In this document: positions 10,962-23,100 of the stretch, in pieces | Numbering within the stretch: position 1 is the stretch's first letter | Layout: each line of letters opens with the position of its first letter | NCBI GenBank assembly: GCA_964017185.1 | Contig: OZ024874.1 | Span: 14,317,957 to 14,381,956, forward strand | DNA from: Rugalucina vietnamica | Taxonomy: Eukaryota > Mollusca > Bivalvia > Lucinida > Lucinidae | Reading direction: 5' to 3' | Length of the DNA: 64,000 nucleotides | The notes under the pieces: model-generated | The model's database searches: none | What the model saw: the letters and a program-made list of their open reading frames with translations, nothing else | What the model was told of the DNA's origin: nothing | Made by a program: the position numbers and the translations under genes

Positions 10962-11985
10962 TGGACAAACAGAGTCCCAGGGAAGTTGATAAAATCATAT
11001 ACAAGACTGTCGTTGTTACTGGCCTACACGGTGCTAATGGTCTAAGCCCTGAAGTTTCATATCAGATTTATAAGATATATGTTATTCCACGTCTTTTATA
11101 TGGATTTGAAATTATACCTCTTAACAAAACTCAATTAGAAAAGATTAATAGATATCATGTAAAGACACTGAGAAATTTACAGTCATTACCTCAGTATATT
11201 TGCTCCTTGGTGCCCTGCCTATTGAAGGAGAACTTCATAAAAGACTTTTGAGTTTGCTCTACAGTGTCATCAAAAGTGAAAATAAATGTCTACAGGATTT
11301 AGTAGAAAGGCAGTTAGCCTGCAGCTTCAACAACCTACATAGTTTTTTCAACGTGGCAGGACAGATTCTTCTGAAGTACGAATTACCCAGTCTTAATGAA
11401 CTTGTAATCTCAGATATAAGTAAATTTCAGTGGAAACGCACATGTATCAAAGCAAATCATTCTTTCTGGACTAAAGTGTTTGTGAAAGACGTTAAATCTA
11501 AAAAGTCGTTGAAGTATTTGGAAACTAGCAGTCTAAGGGTTGGTACGACGCACCTTGTGTGGAGAGATCTGGAAACTGCTGCCCAGGTGAAAAGGAGTAT
11601 TGTGAGAGCTCGTATACTGACGGGTACCTACACCCTTCAGGCGAACAGACACACATTCAGCAAGAAAACGGTAGATTCTACTTGTAACCACTGTCAACTC
11701 GAGGCTGAGGATCTGCATCATATGGTTTGCAGATGTCCGGTTTTCTACGAATATAGAAATGTAGCCGTTAAACAGCTAAGAGACATTGTGTTGCAGAAAT
11801 GTGAATACTCAGTGTGGGACTGTCACTTCACAAGTTGGTCGAACATTCTTCGAGTTTTGGTATGTCCTGACTTTATCCAGTATGTATGTCCAGACTTAAA
11901 GAACCATATAAAAGACATTGAACAGATTTCACGAGAACTTTTCTATGAAATACATGTAAAGAAACTTCAATTACAACAAGGGTAA
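10962..11985 (+). pseudogene. 3' part of a non-LTR retrotransposon ORF2 (reverse transcriptase C-terminus), broken
   Basis: Two overlapping frames read as one LINE C-terminus. The first gives the late reverse-transcriptase segment IYVIPRLLYGFEIIPLNK and LRNLQSLPQ. The second starts YLLLGALPIEGELHKRLLSL and continues about 250 residues to a cysteine/histidine cluster (CNHCQ...HHMVCRCPVF at about 11680-11740). A deletion of roughly 20 bp near 11190 causes the frame change. There is no endonuclease and no upstream reverse-transcriptase domain, so the copy is 5'-truncated and dead. The clade was not determined. Confidence 0.8.
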
Positions 11986-12141
11986 TGGTGGCTGTCCTCA
12001 TCAACCGAATGTTTAAATGGATGTTCTAGCAGTTTCAGTAGATAGCAGTTACTTTCTAATTATCTACACTCATATGAGTGGTGCTCCAATCGTGTGGAGG
12101 AATATACATTCGACAAGACAAGGCAAGTTACTGGCTGTACA

Positions 12142-12330
12142 TGATTTAGGCTAGCCTGGTGAACAGACTGGCGCGGAAGCCATCCACAGTTGCCGATGAG
12201 GCTATGCTGGTTGGTAATCTGTTCCATTCCTGAATGGTTCTTGGGAAGAACCAGTTGTAGTATACCTGGTGTGCTCCTGGCAGAATCCTGTGTGGCTTCT
12301 GGTGCGACTGTCATCTGGTTTCAAGTAGGC
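12142..12330 (-). pseudogene. C-terminal scrap of a second LINE ORF2
   Basis: The minus strand reads YNWFFPRTIQEWNRLP followed by TSIASSATVDGF and RASLFTRLA then a stop. This is the conserved end (FFPRT-x-x-WN-x-LP) of ORF2 in Jockey/CR1-type LINEs. It lies tail-to-tail with the LINE fragment ending at 11985, so two unrelated insertions converge here. Confidence 0.75.
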
Positions 12331-12397
12331 TGCTTAAACCATGTTGGATCTCATACAGCAAGCATAGTCTAGATATCTGTCGTCTGTCCTGGAGGTT

Positions 12398-12542
12398 GTG
12401 AGAATCCTTTGCACTGCAAAGGATTCTCACATTTTTTTTCAACAAAAATAACAGTGTATTTGTTACTTTAGCTGATTTTTGCTTAACAAATTTATGTCTT
12501 AACGATATCGTTAAGCTAACGATGCTTTGAACAACTGGGTCC
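12398..12542. mobile_element. Half of a palindromic MITE with CCCAGTTGTTCAAA end
   Basis: It contains the perfect hairpin GAGAATCCTTTGCA / TGCAAAGGATTCTC, then TTAACGATATCGTTAAG and the terminus TTTGAACAACTGGGTCC. A full copy of the same element is at 45373-45614. Here one arm is missing. Confidence 0.8.
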
Positions 12543-13330
12543 TGGTGTGCGAGTTGTATAGTAATGAGCACATAATATGCAAATTAGGTTTATTCCGTGT
12601 TTAATTTTCATTGTGGGGAGGCCCACAAAGGTGCCTTGCACATAAATTACTCAGAAATGAGAGTGCTGCAGTATCTAGTGATAGATATGCTGTATATGAA
12701 AGGAAGCAGCATACGAAATATAATCTATCTATAGATATCTAGAGATACTGCGACACCCTCATTACTGAGTATTATGCGCAGGGATGCATTTCTATCATCA
12801 ACTGCAGAAAGACAAGACAGGGGAACATGTGAGCGATTGAGAAACGCAAGTAGCTTTGTCAATATGTTATACGAACTGTTGCCATTCCCGCGAAGTTTAA
12901 CTTTCTTTAACAATATTCACTCCACTGCTGGGTCTTGAAAAAGATAGATAAATTACCATGGTTCCAAACGTAAGAAAGAAGAACATCGGCAGCTCATGGC
13001 TCACAGTACTTACACTACATATCTTGTTCATATACATATATATGTAGATTGATGCCCTGTTCTGCCCGATGACCATCGCACTGTGGAATAGTCTCCCATC
13101 GTTAGTGGACACTTATAATTATTAAACTCATTGACACAGAACCAGTGGATGTAGTAATGTATAGTAATGAGCCAAAGGATAGTGCATGTACATTGAAAGT
13201 CTTGGTGACTTAGGTTTACCAACGCAAAGAATGGCCAAAATTGCTGGAACAAAAGTTCCAGCAATCGTGTTGTAAATATCTGGAATGACTCTCATTGTGA
13301 TTGCACACTCAATTGAATGGCCGTTTAAAC

Positions 13331-13534
13331 AAACACTGTGTGTGTTCGGGGTTCTCCCAATGGTACCATTGGTTGGTAACATTTATATTATAGGTACCAA
13401 TGGCATAACCATTTTTACCATTTGCACCATTTTTTTCACCAATGGTACCATTGGTAATTAAACTACCAGTACAAATGGTAAAAATGTTACCAACCAATGG
13501 TACCATTGGAGAACCCCGAACACACGCACTGTTT
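13331..13534. mobile_element. 204-bp MITE built of GGTACC palindromes
   Basis: Inverted repeats of about 54 bp run from AAACACTGTGTGTGTTCGGG inwards through TTCTCCCAATGGTACCATTG to GGTAACATTT, and return at the right end. CCAATGGTACCATTGG-type palindromes occur four times in the interior, so the strand can fold in several registers. No convincing target duplication and no coding capacity were seen. Confidence 0.75.
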
Positions 13535-13643
13535 CGTGTTATGAGCGCTATAGGACTTGCAAGAAACATGAATCAAATTCGAACAAACTACCACTAAACT
13601 TAGCTTCTCAACCAAGATACCAGATGGGAAAGAAAATACAGCA

Positions 13644-13644
<1 letters not shown>

Positions 13645-13718
<74 letters not shown>
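13645..13718 (+). repeat. (CA)n plus poly(A) tract
   Basis: About 18 CA dinucleotides followed by about 36 A. On the minus strand this gives a false open frame with (CV)n and F runs. Confidence 0.95.
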
Positions 13719-13723
<5 letters not shown>

Positions 13724-14167
13724 ATGTAACAACACGCATATGAAAAACAATATAACAATATGACTAGCTCTTTTCCAACAAGGTAGCCATCTAGCTAGCA
13801 TCAACTAAATATTAAGGTGACGAGTACAACAGAGAGGTAGACAGAATAAACAGGAGAAAATCAAAGAAAAATAGACATACATGGTCGTTCGTCTATTACT
13901 AATGAGAAGGTACAAGTAGGCAACGATCAGGAAAAGGCGCAATCAGAAAAAGATTCCCACTCGAAAAACCGAGGCGGGAAGAAACCAAACTAACAATAAG
14001 GTACTTATACCATGAAAACATTTCGTAGGCCGAATGAGCAGCTATTTTCCCAATAGGTCACCACTCATTTACCTAAACTTAACTAAAAATATGATAACAT
14101 ACATAAGGCGCCAACAGCACAAAAAAATTTAAACACCAAGACATAAAACAATAAGAACCACTATTCC

Positions 14168-14965
14168 TTGATTATTAGATTGTTCATGAGTGTCGGTGAG
14201 TTCTTTGATGGCCGACTATGTCAATTTTATCTCTAAACTGTCGGTTACAAGTAGAGCAAGCCAATGTTGAAGAAACTGGTGATGGTCCATTGACACTGGC
14301 TTTGTGCTCTCTTTTAGTCTCACATATTCTATTTTCTTCATAATGAGTTGCTCATTGGTCTCCTGTTCCCAAGACTCTATTTGTATGTTGTAGTCCTTCA
14401 GTGAGGCTTTTGTGGTGTCTTTGTATGAAGTGGGAATATTACGTGTATGTTTTTGAGTGGGAATTTCTTTCTAATTGTGCGATTTCCTGAACATTGCCTA
14501 CTTTTACCTTTTTTGTATCACTGTCTTCTACTGGACACCTGTGTCTGGTATCTTGTCTTGACCGCCGATCCGAGTCTTGACGTTTGATTTTTAACATTTT
14601 CACAAACAGCTTCAGTGGAAATGATTAATTAAGTATCTTTGCATGACGTTGGTATACTGTCCAAGTCTCACATGTGCGTACAAGAGGGATGGTACCACAG
14701 CCTTGTAGACTTTCAGCTTAATGTCAAGCTTGATTCCATTTCGCTCCCAGACATTTGCACGGAATCTACCAAATCAAATGCCACACTGGCTTTTGCAGTT
14801 CTGGTAGTGAATTCATCATCAATATGCACTGCTCTGGAAAGAGTGTTTCCCGGATGAGATAGATGAATTTATCAGCAACTTTAAGTTTTTGCCCATTTAT
14901 ATTGATGGCTTCATTGTATAGCTTTCCAGATGACGGCTGGTCTAACATTAAATGTTCTTTTTTTT
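14168..14965 (-). pseudogene. Fossil 3' end of an RTE-like LINE ORF2
   Basis: Reading the minus strand across several frame changes gives INGQKLKVADKFIYL, RAVHIDDEFTTRTAKASVAF, then IKLDIKLKVYKAVV with SLLYA and CETWTVYQRHAK. It ends in a C2H2-like unit CSTCNRQFRDKIDIVGHQ then RTH. These are phrases of a LINE reverse-transcriptase C-terminus, common in molluscs, that carries a terminal zinc finger. Multiple frameshifts and a missing central part make it a pseudogene. Confidence 0.75.
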
Positions 14966-15479
14966 TTTTTATAGAAATTGCTATATTTTTATCCATAGGT
15001 TATCCGATACAATTACTTTCTTTGCTAAGAACTTTATAATTAATAGTGTAGTTTGCACGCTGTTAGACGGTCAAAACTCAGTAGAGCCAATGCTAATTAT
15101 TATTTACTGCCATGTCGTCTTTGAATTAATGTTCTTATCTTGGTGTACGATCTCGGTCAAAGCATTGTCAATCGTTTCAATCAAGTGTAACCAACAATTG
15201 ACGTATTCACTTTATACTGCCACACGCCCTCGCGGACAATCTAGGCAGGACGAGAGGGAATGATCTGCCCTAACTGCAACATTGCCTTGAAGTGTCTACC
15301 TCAAAATCTCCCAGTCAGCCTCCTCGTCGCTTCAGAGGAAAGATGTCATGGATATGGGCGGAATTCTACTAACAACAACAACTACAATAGACTGGTAGTA
15401 AAGAGTGTAAGCCGAAATACTGAAACGGCGTACACTAAAGAAAATTAAACAAAAAGAGGCACTAATTGCCAATTTATCT

Positions 15480-17088
15480 ACCAAATCACAAAGAAATCCT
15501 AAATCAAAGGTATACGTTCACCTTTTGATCACGTTTTTATGCTACAGCTTCTCTTCTTGTAAAGACACATGTGATGACCTTGGCCCAGAGGCATGCGTTT
15601 TAGTATGCTTCTCATCCATATCTTGTAAATAGTTTTATTTTTAATGGTCCACCCAAAATCCTGCAAATGTTTTTTCCCCTTGAGTAAATTCTAAATTTAG
15701 CCACCCACCCCATGGTCAGAAATTGATCGACTCAGTATCAGAAGATAGATAGACCTGAAGAATACATTCTTGAATCTTCCCTGTGTGATAATAATTTCCC
15801 CCTCCAACATTCCAAGTCCAGTGGCAGTGAGTGGCATCTACACCTCTGACACCTCTCTGAATCTCACATTTAGGATTTTTAAAGTACTGTGTAGTCTGGT
15901 AACATTGCGCACCTGAGAGCCTCTATGCCAGGTCAGCCACAAAATATAAACACCATCTAAGAACACTTGCTGCAAAAAATTTAAGTGACTCAATGATTTA
16001 TGTTCCATAATACTGAAATGTAGGTATGGAAATATCTAGGTTGAAACATCTGAACCCCCTTAAAAGTTTTGGAGAAATTTGCCCCTCTAACATTGCGCAA
16101 GTCTAAATATTTATTTTATTCAGTTTTATGTCCCTTTTAAGATTATTTCAGCTCATATGATGATATGAGATGGGCCAATCAGTAGGTAGGGCACGGGAGA
16201 ACCCCTAGAAAAATACCTGGCCCACCTGGAAGCAGAAGTTGGCTTGTCTCATGTGTGCCCCGTGTGGGGCTGGAACCCACACCTAACAAAGCAGTGTGAG
16301 GACTGATAAAAGTGTGGTAATGAAATATCAGTACTCTTAACAACTCAGCCTCAGGGGACCACCAGCAAGGCTAAATAAAACACATATTTTATGGTAACGG
16401 GTAATTTATTCACAGCAGAACTTTGTACTTTCGTCAACACCTACTGCAGTCTTGTGTTTAATTAGACACACAAAGTTTGAATGAAAATTGTGCTATTAAT
16501 GGGGGCACAAAAATGTGATCACACAGTATAGAATGAACCAAAATCTCATTATACATGTAATACTAAATTTGGTTATCTGAAAGATATGAACTTCACATAA
16601 TGACTCTTAATTAATCGTGCACACTCTTTTTTTGGTGTAAACTATGCAAAAATAGCATTGGTAGTCACATCTTATTTGAACTCTGGTTTATATGTCGCAT
16701 GTGCAATCTTGGGGGTTGCTGGTCCATATGGTGGATGCACAATGTTGGGTGCCGCGCAGTGTTAGGAGACCCGACTGTATGTTTAAATTTGGAGATTTAA
16801 GCTTTCAGCACTCTGACCTATATATAAATTCATTTATACCACCATCAAAGGCTCAGGACATGTGTCATGAAATTCTCTAGCAAAAGAAAATAAAAAAAAA
16901 AACTGTGAATAAAAGAGAAATTTAGGTCCATTCTGGTAACTAAGTCCTATCCGCTCCACTCCTGTCTGATCTGGTGATAACACGCACGACAGCTAACCCA
17001 TGTAAGCAAAACCAATAATACATTTATTTAGAGGGCTCTTTCAATAATTTATGTCCAACACAAATCAGAATTTTTCCTTTGTTTTCAG
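15480..17088. other. Non-coding stretch upstream of EXT2
   Basis: No exon, RNA gene or clear transposon was recognised. A low-confidence SINE-like segment with the B-box-like GGGCTGGAACCCACACC lies at about 16140-16380. The TTTCCTTTGTTTTCAG at 17073-17088 looks like the acceptor of the first visible EXT2 exon, so the EXT2 5' untranslated exon and promoter should lie in or before this region. Confidence 0.5.
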
Positions 17089-17154
17089 TTAAAATGTAGA
17101 GGGAGAGAAAAAGAGATCCAAGAATACCCCACCCACCTTCCTCTGTGAGCCAGT
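17089..17154 (+). promoter_or_regulatory. EXT2 5' UTR piece with a start-stop uORF
   Basis: Between the probable acceptor (TTTTCAG ending at 17088) and the EXT2 start codon at 17155 lies a 66-bp leader. It contains ATGTAG (17094-17099), an AUG immediately followed by a stop. Minimal start-stop elements of this kind can stall ribosomes and lower downstream initiation; that effect here is inferred. Confidence 0.4.
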
Positions 17155-20100
17155 ATGCCGAAGGTGGGGAGAAAAATGTCACCTATGTTCAAAAAGTTCT
17201 TTATGGCACTATTTGCCACAGTCCTAATGGCCATAAGTTTGGGTGTGGTTGTGCTTGTTTGGCCACACGAGTCTCCACCAGAGCTGGTACCAGATCACAA
17301 GAAACCTCTGAAACTGCCCAAAGCTTCGCCAATCAAAATTCTCATGGATGATCGAACATCTTTGCCAAGTCAAGAAAGTTGTACATTTCACACTTGTTTG
17401 GATGTATACCACTGTGGATATAATGACCACACTAGGATCAGTGTGTACGTGTATCCACTACAAGAGTTTGTTGATGAGACAGGTGCTAAGCTGCTTCCTG
17501 CAATGTCCAAGGAATTTTATGAAATTATTGAGGCTGTTATGGAGTCGCCATTTTACACGAGTGATCCTACTACAGCATGTCTGTTTGTGCCACTGATTGA
17601 CGTTTTGAATCAGAATAAAGTGAGATTAAAAGAGACCAGTCAAGCTTTAGCAGCACTGCCAAGGTAAGTAAAACTATTCAAGGATGACCTTTGAAAATTC
17701 ATGTCATGACAAAAACCACTATTGGGTTTCAAACCAGGTTCAACACCAACAGAGCTGTGCAGCAAAAGTAGCTAGGTATAGGCCCAAATTTTAGACTGCA
17801 AGTTAACAAGGTCGATATTATATGCTGGTATGGTGAAGGTAAAGTTAGACCTAGTTAGTCCCGAGAGATGTTTGTGATGTGGTTCATAAGCAGGGTTAAG
17901 AGTAAACCTGCCTTCTTAAGGCAAGCCAAGTCATTGAAGATGGCTAAATGTTTTAAATTTTAATTTAGGGAAAAGAGAGATTGTTTAATTGTGTTATCTT
18001 TGTGTAAAGAAAACCACCCTCTGTACCCGTGATACAATCAATTACCTTACGTCGGAGACTGATACAACTAGACGCGGCGCGTGGCTGAAGATGGAGTCAG
18101 GTGAGTTGACGATTATTTTAATTTTACAGGTATTTATGCGGGGGAGTTTGGGTCAAGAGTTGGCAGAGAAATAAAGTGTACATACCTCTGTTTGTTTGCC
18201 ATCAACAGTATTCTAAACAACATCTCCTTGCCACAGAAACAATAGTTTTGTCGGCGGAAAATTCCATCATCGTCACGAAAAATGATTGTATTTGCTTATT
18301 TCTCCAATCTTTCGTCACCTATTGACATTTTTAACGTTTCAATATAGACCAAAAACATTCTTTGTTACATACAAGCAGAAAACAATAATGAAGTCAGGCT
18401 GGTTTGTTCACAATATGGTGTTGAACACACACAGGGTAGATTGATTAGGATACAACTTACCTATATGAGTCAATTACCTTGATACAACTCACGTATAAGA
18501 CTTTTGGATAGAAAATGATGCTCCTTACGTCGGAGAATAGAGCAAAAAATGATACTACTTACGTCAAAGACTATTGTACATTGAAAAGCCCACGGACTCG
18601 ATCAGCTGGCTAACCTGCACTCCGATACACTCCGTGACCTCATTCCACTTCCGTGACTGCTTAGCATAGGTTGCATTCAAACTATGGTCGAACGAATTAT
18701 GGATTTCATAATAAGCTTTTAGCCTCATTATTTGGTAAAGGTTATTTGAATTTGTGTTATGTATTTGTAGCAGTGTCATAATTCTTCTGATAAACACATG
18801 CGTATCCGGCAGAGTTTACATAAATTTGGAAAAATCGAATGATTTTCTTCTTTGTGTCGCTTATTCTACAGTAGTCTCCCCTGATCTATTAATAGATATC
18901 TTTGATATATTCAACAGATCAGTCACATGAAGTATTTTATGAATATGCATACTTTTACAACTAGAATGAATATGATTTGAGTCACATGTGCCAAAAATGA
19001 TCTAACATAACACAGTTTTTCGATTCTTTGCATTTTTGCTAGGTTTTAATTTTCGACCAAGGGTTCAATATATCCCATTTCCGTCGGTGCGGAGTTATTG
19101 AACGGAACACTGATGGAAATATTCCGTCTACCTACGGACTAGCGAGCCCGAGTGTGTCAGGCAGGGCAGGTTTGCATGTGTTCCCCGGGATGTGTTCCTT
19201 ATATCAACATGTTCCAAGGGCTCAAGAAGTTTTACTTTGTGTGTTTTATTTATCTTTCTGACTGGTCACGATTTTTTCTGACTGTTTGCCAGTAATTTTG
19301 TTAATGAATTTAACTATTATTAATATTATTATTATTAGTATTATAAATAAATAAATAAATAAATAAGTAGCATTCTGTATTACCAGCCGTTAAAATTGCA
19401 CAAACAAGAGCCCTTGGAACATGTTGATATAAGGAACACATGCAAACTCTTGCCCTGCCTGACACACACATGCTCGCTAGTCCGAGGGCTTTTCAATGCA
19501 CAATAGTCTTTGACATAAGTAGTATCATTTTTTACTCTATTCTCCGACGTAAGGAACATCATTTTCTATCCAAAAGTCTTACACGTGAGTTGTATCGAGG
19601 TAATTGACTCATATAGGTATCCTAATCGATCTACTCTGTGTGTGTTCAACACCATATTGTGAACAAACCAGCCTGACTTCATTATTGTTTTCTGCTTGTA
19701 TGTAACAAAGAATGTTTTTGGTCTATATTGAAACATTAAAAAATGTCAATAGGTGACGAAAGATTGGAGAAATAAGCAAATGCAATAATTTTTCGTGACG
19801 ATGGTGGAATTTTCCGCCGACAAAACTATTGTTTCTGTGGCAAGGAGATGTTGTTTAGAATACTGTTGAGGGCAAACAAACAGAGGTATGTACACTTTAT
19901 TTCTCTGCCAACTCTTGACCCAAACTCCCCCGCATAAATACCTGTAAAATTAAAATAATCGTCAACTCACCTGACTCCATCTTCAGCCACGCGCCGTGTC
20001 TAGTTGTATCAGTCTCCGACGTAAGGTAATTGATTGTATCACGGGTACAGAGGGTGAAAACAGTATCCAGTACTATCCACACAAATTATATGCCCCTTTG

Positions 20101-23100
20101 TACAGCTGATACATTCATTATGAAAACATACCTATGCTGCTATGCAAATCAATGACATGTATTTCTTTCAGCTGTAAAAAATGAAAATTTCATTACAAAA
20201 AATTTGACATTTTTCTTATTTTCAAGCAAAACATTTATTGTTGGTATTTGTACCTCACCAAGGCAGTTCTAATGAGTACCCACAATCTATGTTTGAATCA
20301 AAAATAGGAAAACTTGTATACCCCTTTATACCCCAGTTATATAAAGTAGGGTGTAAGTGGATATACATTACATGGCTGTTTTCTTGATGTATTTCAGATG
20401 GAATGATGGTACCAACCACCTGTTGTTCAACATGTTACCGGGAACCACACCAGAGTATACAGCAACTCTGGATGTTAATGTGGGAAAAGCCCTGGTCGCC
20501 GGTGGAGGGTTCTCAACCTGGACATACAGACGAACGTTTGATGTTTCTATACCTGTCTATAATCCTCTGGTAGCAGATATTGGTCTACAGACAAAATCAT
20601 ACCTGTAAGTTGTTTGATCAACAATATAAGTACACCACAGCCACTTTATGGCAATTGTTTAGGATCAGGCTAACTACTGTTTAAGCAGTCCAATCTATTG
20701 GTTGGATGATTTGGAGTTTAACATCCCACCAACAGCGAAGGTCATATGGAGACAGACCTTGGTTTTATAGTCTCTTCCGACAGACTGGAGAACCCTGGGA
20801 TCGAACCTGCAACCCCTGGTTTACAAGGCGAGTGACTTAACCATGGAGGCTTCTGAATCCAATCTGAGATAATGTGTCTAATGTGTAACTAATTGTACAG
20901 CAAAGTGAATCTTGAAATTGCATTTGGGGTCCAGCAGCGATCGAAGAAAGTATAAAGGCAGATAATAAATTGGCATTTATCATTACATAAACTGATGGAC
21001 ACTCTAAAGCAGTGTTTTATTGACCCTTAAATCTGCAGAAAACGTCTTACCACAAGACGAACAAGACATTTCTGATCAGATTCACTGCAAGTCTTGCAAG
21101 TTCATGCCTTTAGCTTATAAGAGACAATTTACCAAATGCTACCTGTCACTCAAGATATACACTGACCAGTAAATTTCATTACGAAAACTTGCCCATGCAA
21201 TAAACAGATTCTTTAAGCTTTAAAAATTGAAAATTTTCAGCTGCAAATTTTGATATTTTTCTTATTTTTGCTCAAAACATAGATTGTGGGTACACGTTAG
21301 AACCGCCTCGGTGAGGCGGTTCTAACGAGTACCCACAATCTATGTTTTGGAGCAAAAATAAGAAAAATAGGTATACCCCTGCATACCCCAGTTTTACTAT
21401 ATAAAAGTGGGGTTCAAGGGGTATACATTACACGGACATGTTTTCCTGATGTTGAGACAAAAAGCCTAGGACAAACAAATGCATATGGCTAATTGTGAAT
21501 ATGATAAATCACACTATCGCAGCAGCTTTAACTTTCTTTGTCCTAGATTTTACACCAAAAGAAGACAAACTATGGGCAAAGTAACTGAATGGTTCTTTTT
21601 GTACTTCTTAATCTTTAAATTGGTTGAGTGGCCAAACTTAAATTTCCTACTTGTCCACAATTCAAATCAATTGCAAATTGCTCTGGTCAACCCTGAAGAG
21701 GAACAACGATAGTGGCCAAATCTGCTGATTTCAATTGTGTACCAATCTAACTTGCTTTATATATCAATCACCACATGAAAATTGTCAGGAAGATAATTTT
21801 TATGTTGGCAAGTTGATAGGGTAATCTCTTCACTACTTCACAAAGAAGTTAACAGTCCATCAATGAATTTATATAGAATGTTTGCAACATTAGAAAGAAC
21901 TTAGGTGTTATGTTGCCCATACTTAGAGTTCCCCAGCTGTAATGAGAGGCGGAGCGATAGTATGAATCACTGTTTTACTTAGATATATAATATTTAAATT
22001 GAAAGCAAAGTTTTTCAACTTCAGCTGTTTATGTATTGAATTACAGATGTATTTGGCTCAACACCAATCCAATGTCGTAACAAAAGATTTCTTGATTGAA
22101 GCTATCTTATGATTAATGCATATTATAGGGCCCCAAGAAACTGGCTGTTGATCTCAGCTCAAACAGGTCTCCACCAGGAGTATATTGAAGAGCTTTCCAA
22201 GTTAGATAACTCCAGTTTTCTCCTCCTGGACAAATGTAAGAGTGACGGTTCCGACTGGAGTTTCCTACAGAGATGTGATGGAAACAATGTTTACGATTAT
22301 CCCCATGTACTGCAGGTAACGTAATTACAGTACAGCACACCTGCCAGTTCAAAGTAATTGAGCCGCCTCATGGGAAAACCAACAATCTGCATATGCGAAA
22401 ACAAAGACGCAGATCAGCTTCGCGGTAACCGCGAAGCTGATCAGCGCCTTTGTTTTCGCTACTCGGATAGTACATTTCCTCTTCTACTTATATCCGAAAT
22501 TTCAAGCTTCTAGCTCTTTTCTGTGCTTGTACAGGTGGGTTTGTGTCAGACCTGTTCGGAAACCACATTGTTGGTTTTCCCACTAGGCGGCCCATTTGTT
22601 TTGCCGCTATTTCTTTTTTGGCTTTTAAAGTTATCTTTATAAATTGATTGCAGGGTATCAAATATTTTCGAAGTTGGCTGAAACAATGCCCAGTTGACCT
22701 GAAAAATTCATAGCAGAAAAAAATCTTTGTCGAAAAGGTTAAAGTAAGCTAAAAATCACATTATTCTTTCCCAAGTAACCATGAAAAATTGTACTTTTTC
22801 CCAGTTTTATATAAACATGTACTAAAAAATTCCAAAATGGTGAGGAAAAGCCAGGAATTACAGTTCATTTCTAAGACTGCAGATTCGGAATCTATAAAAT
22901 GAGCCACCTGGTGGGAAAACCAACAATGTGGTTTCCGAACAGGTCCGACACAAACCGGCTTGTACAAGCACAGAAAAGAGCTAGAAGCTTGAAATTTCAG
23001 ATTTAAGTAGAAGAGGAATTGTACTATCCGAGTAGCGAAAACAAGGCGCTGATCAGCTTCTCGGTTACCGCGAAGCTGATCTGCGTCTTTGTTTTCGCAT

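Noticed and set aside
15248-15448. Frame starting MICPNCNIALKCLPQNLP
   Set aside because: The single CPNC motif is not enough; no splice context or family match was recognised.
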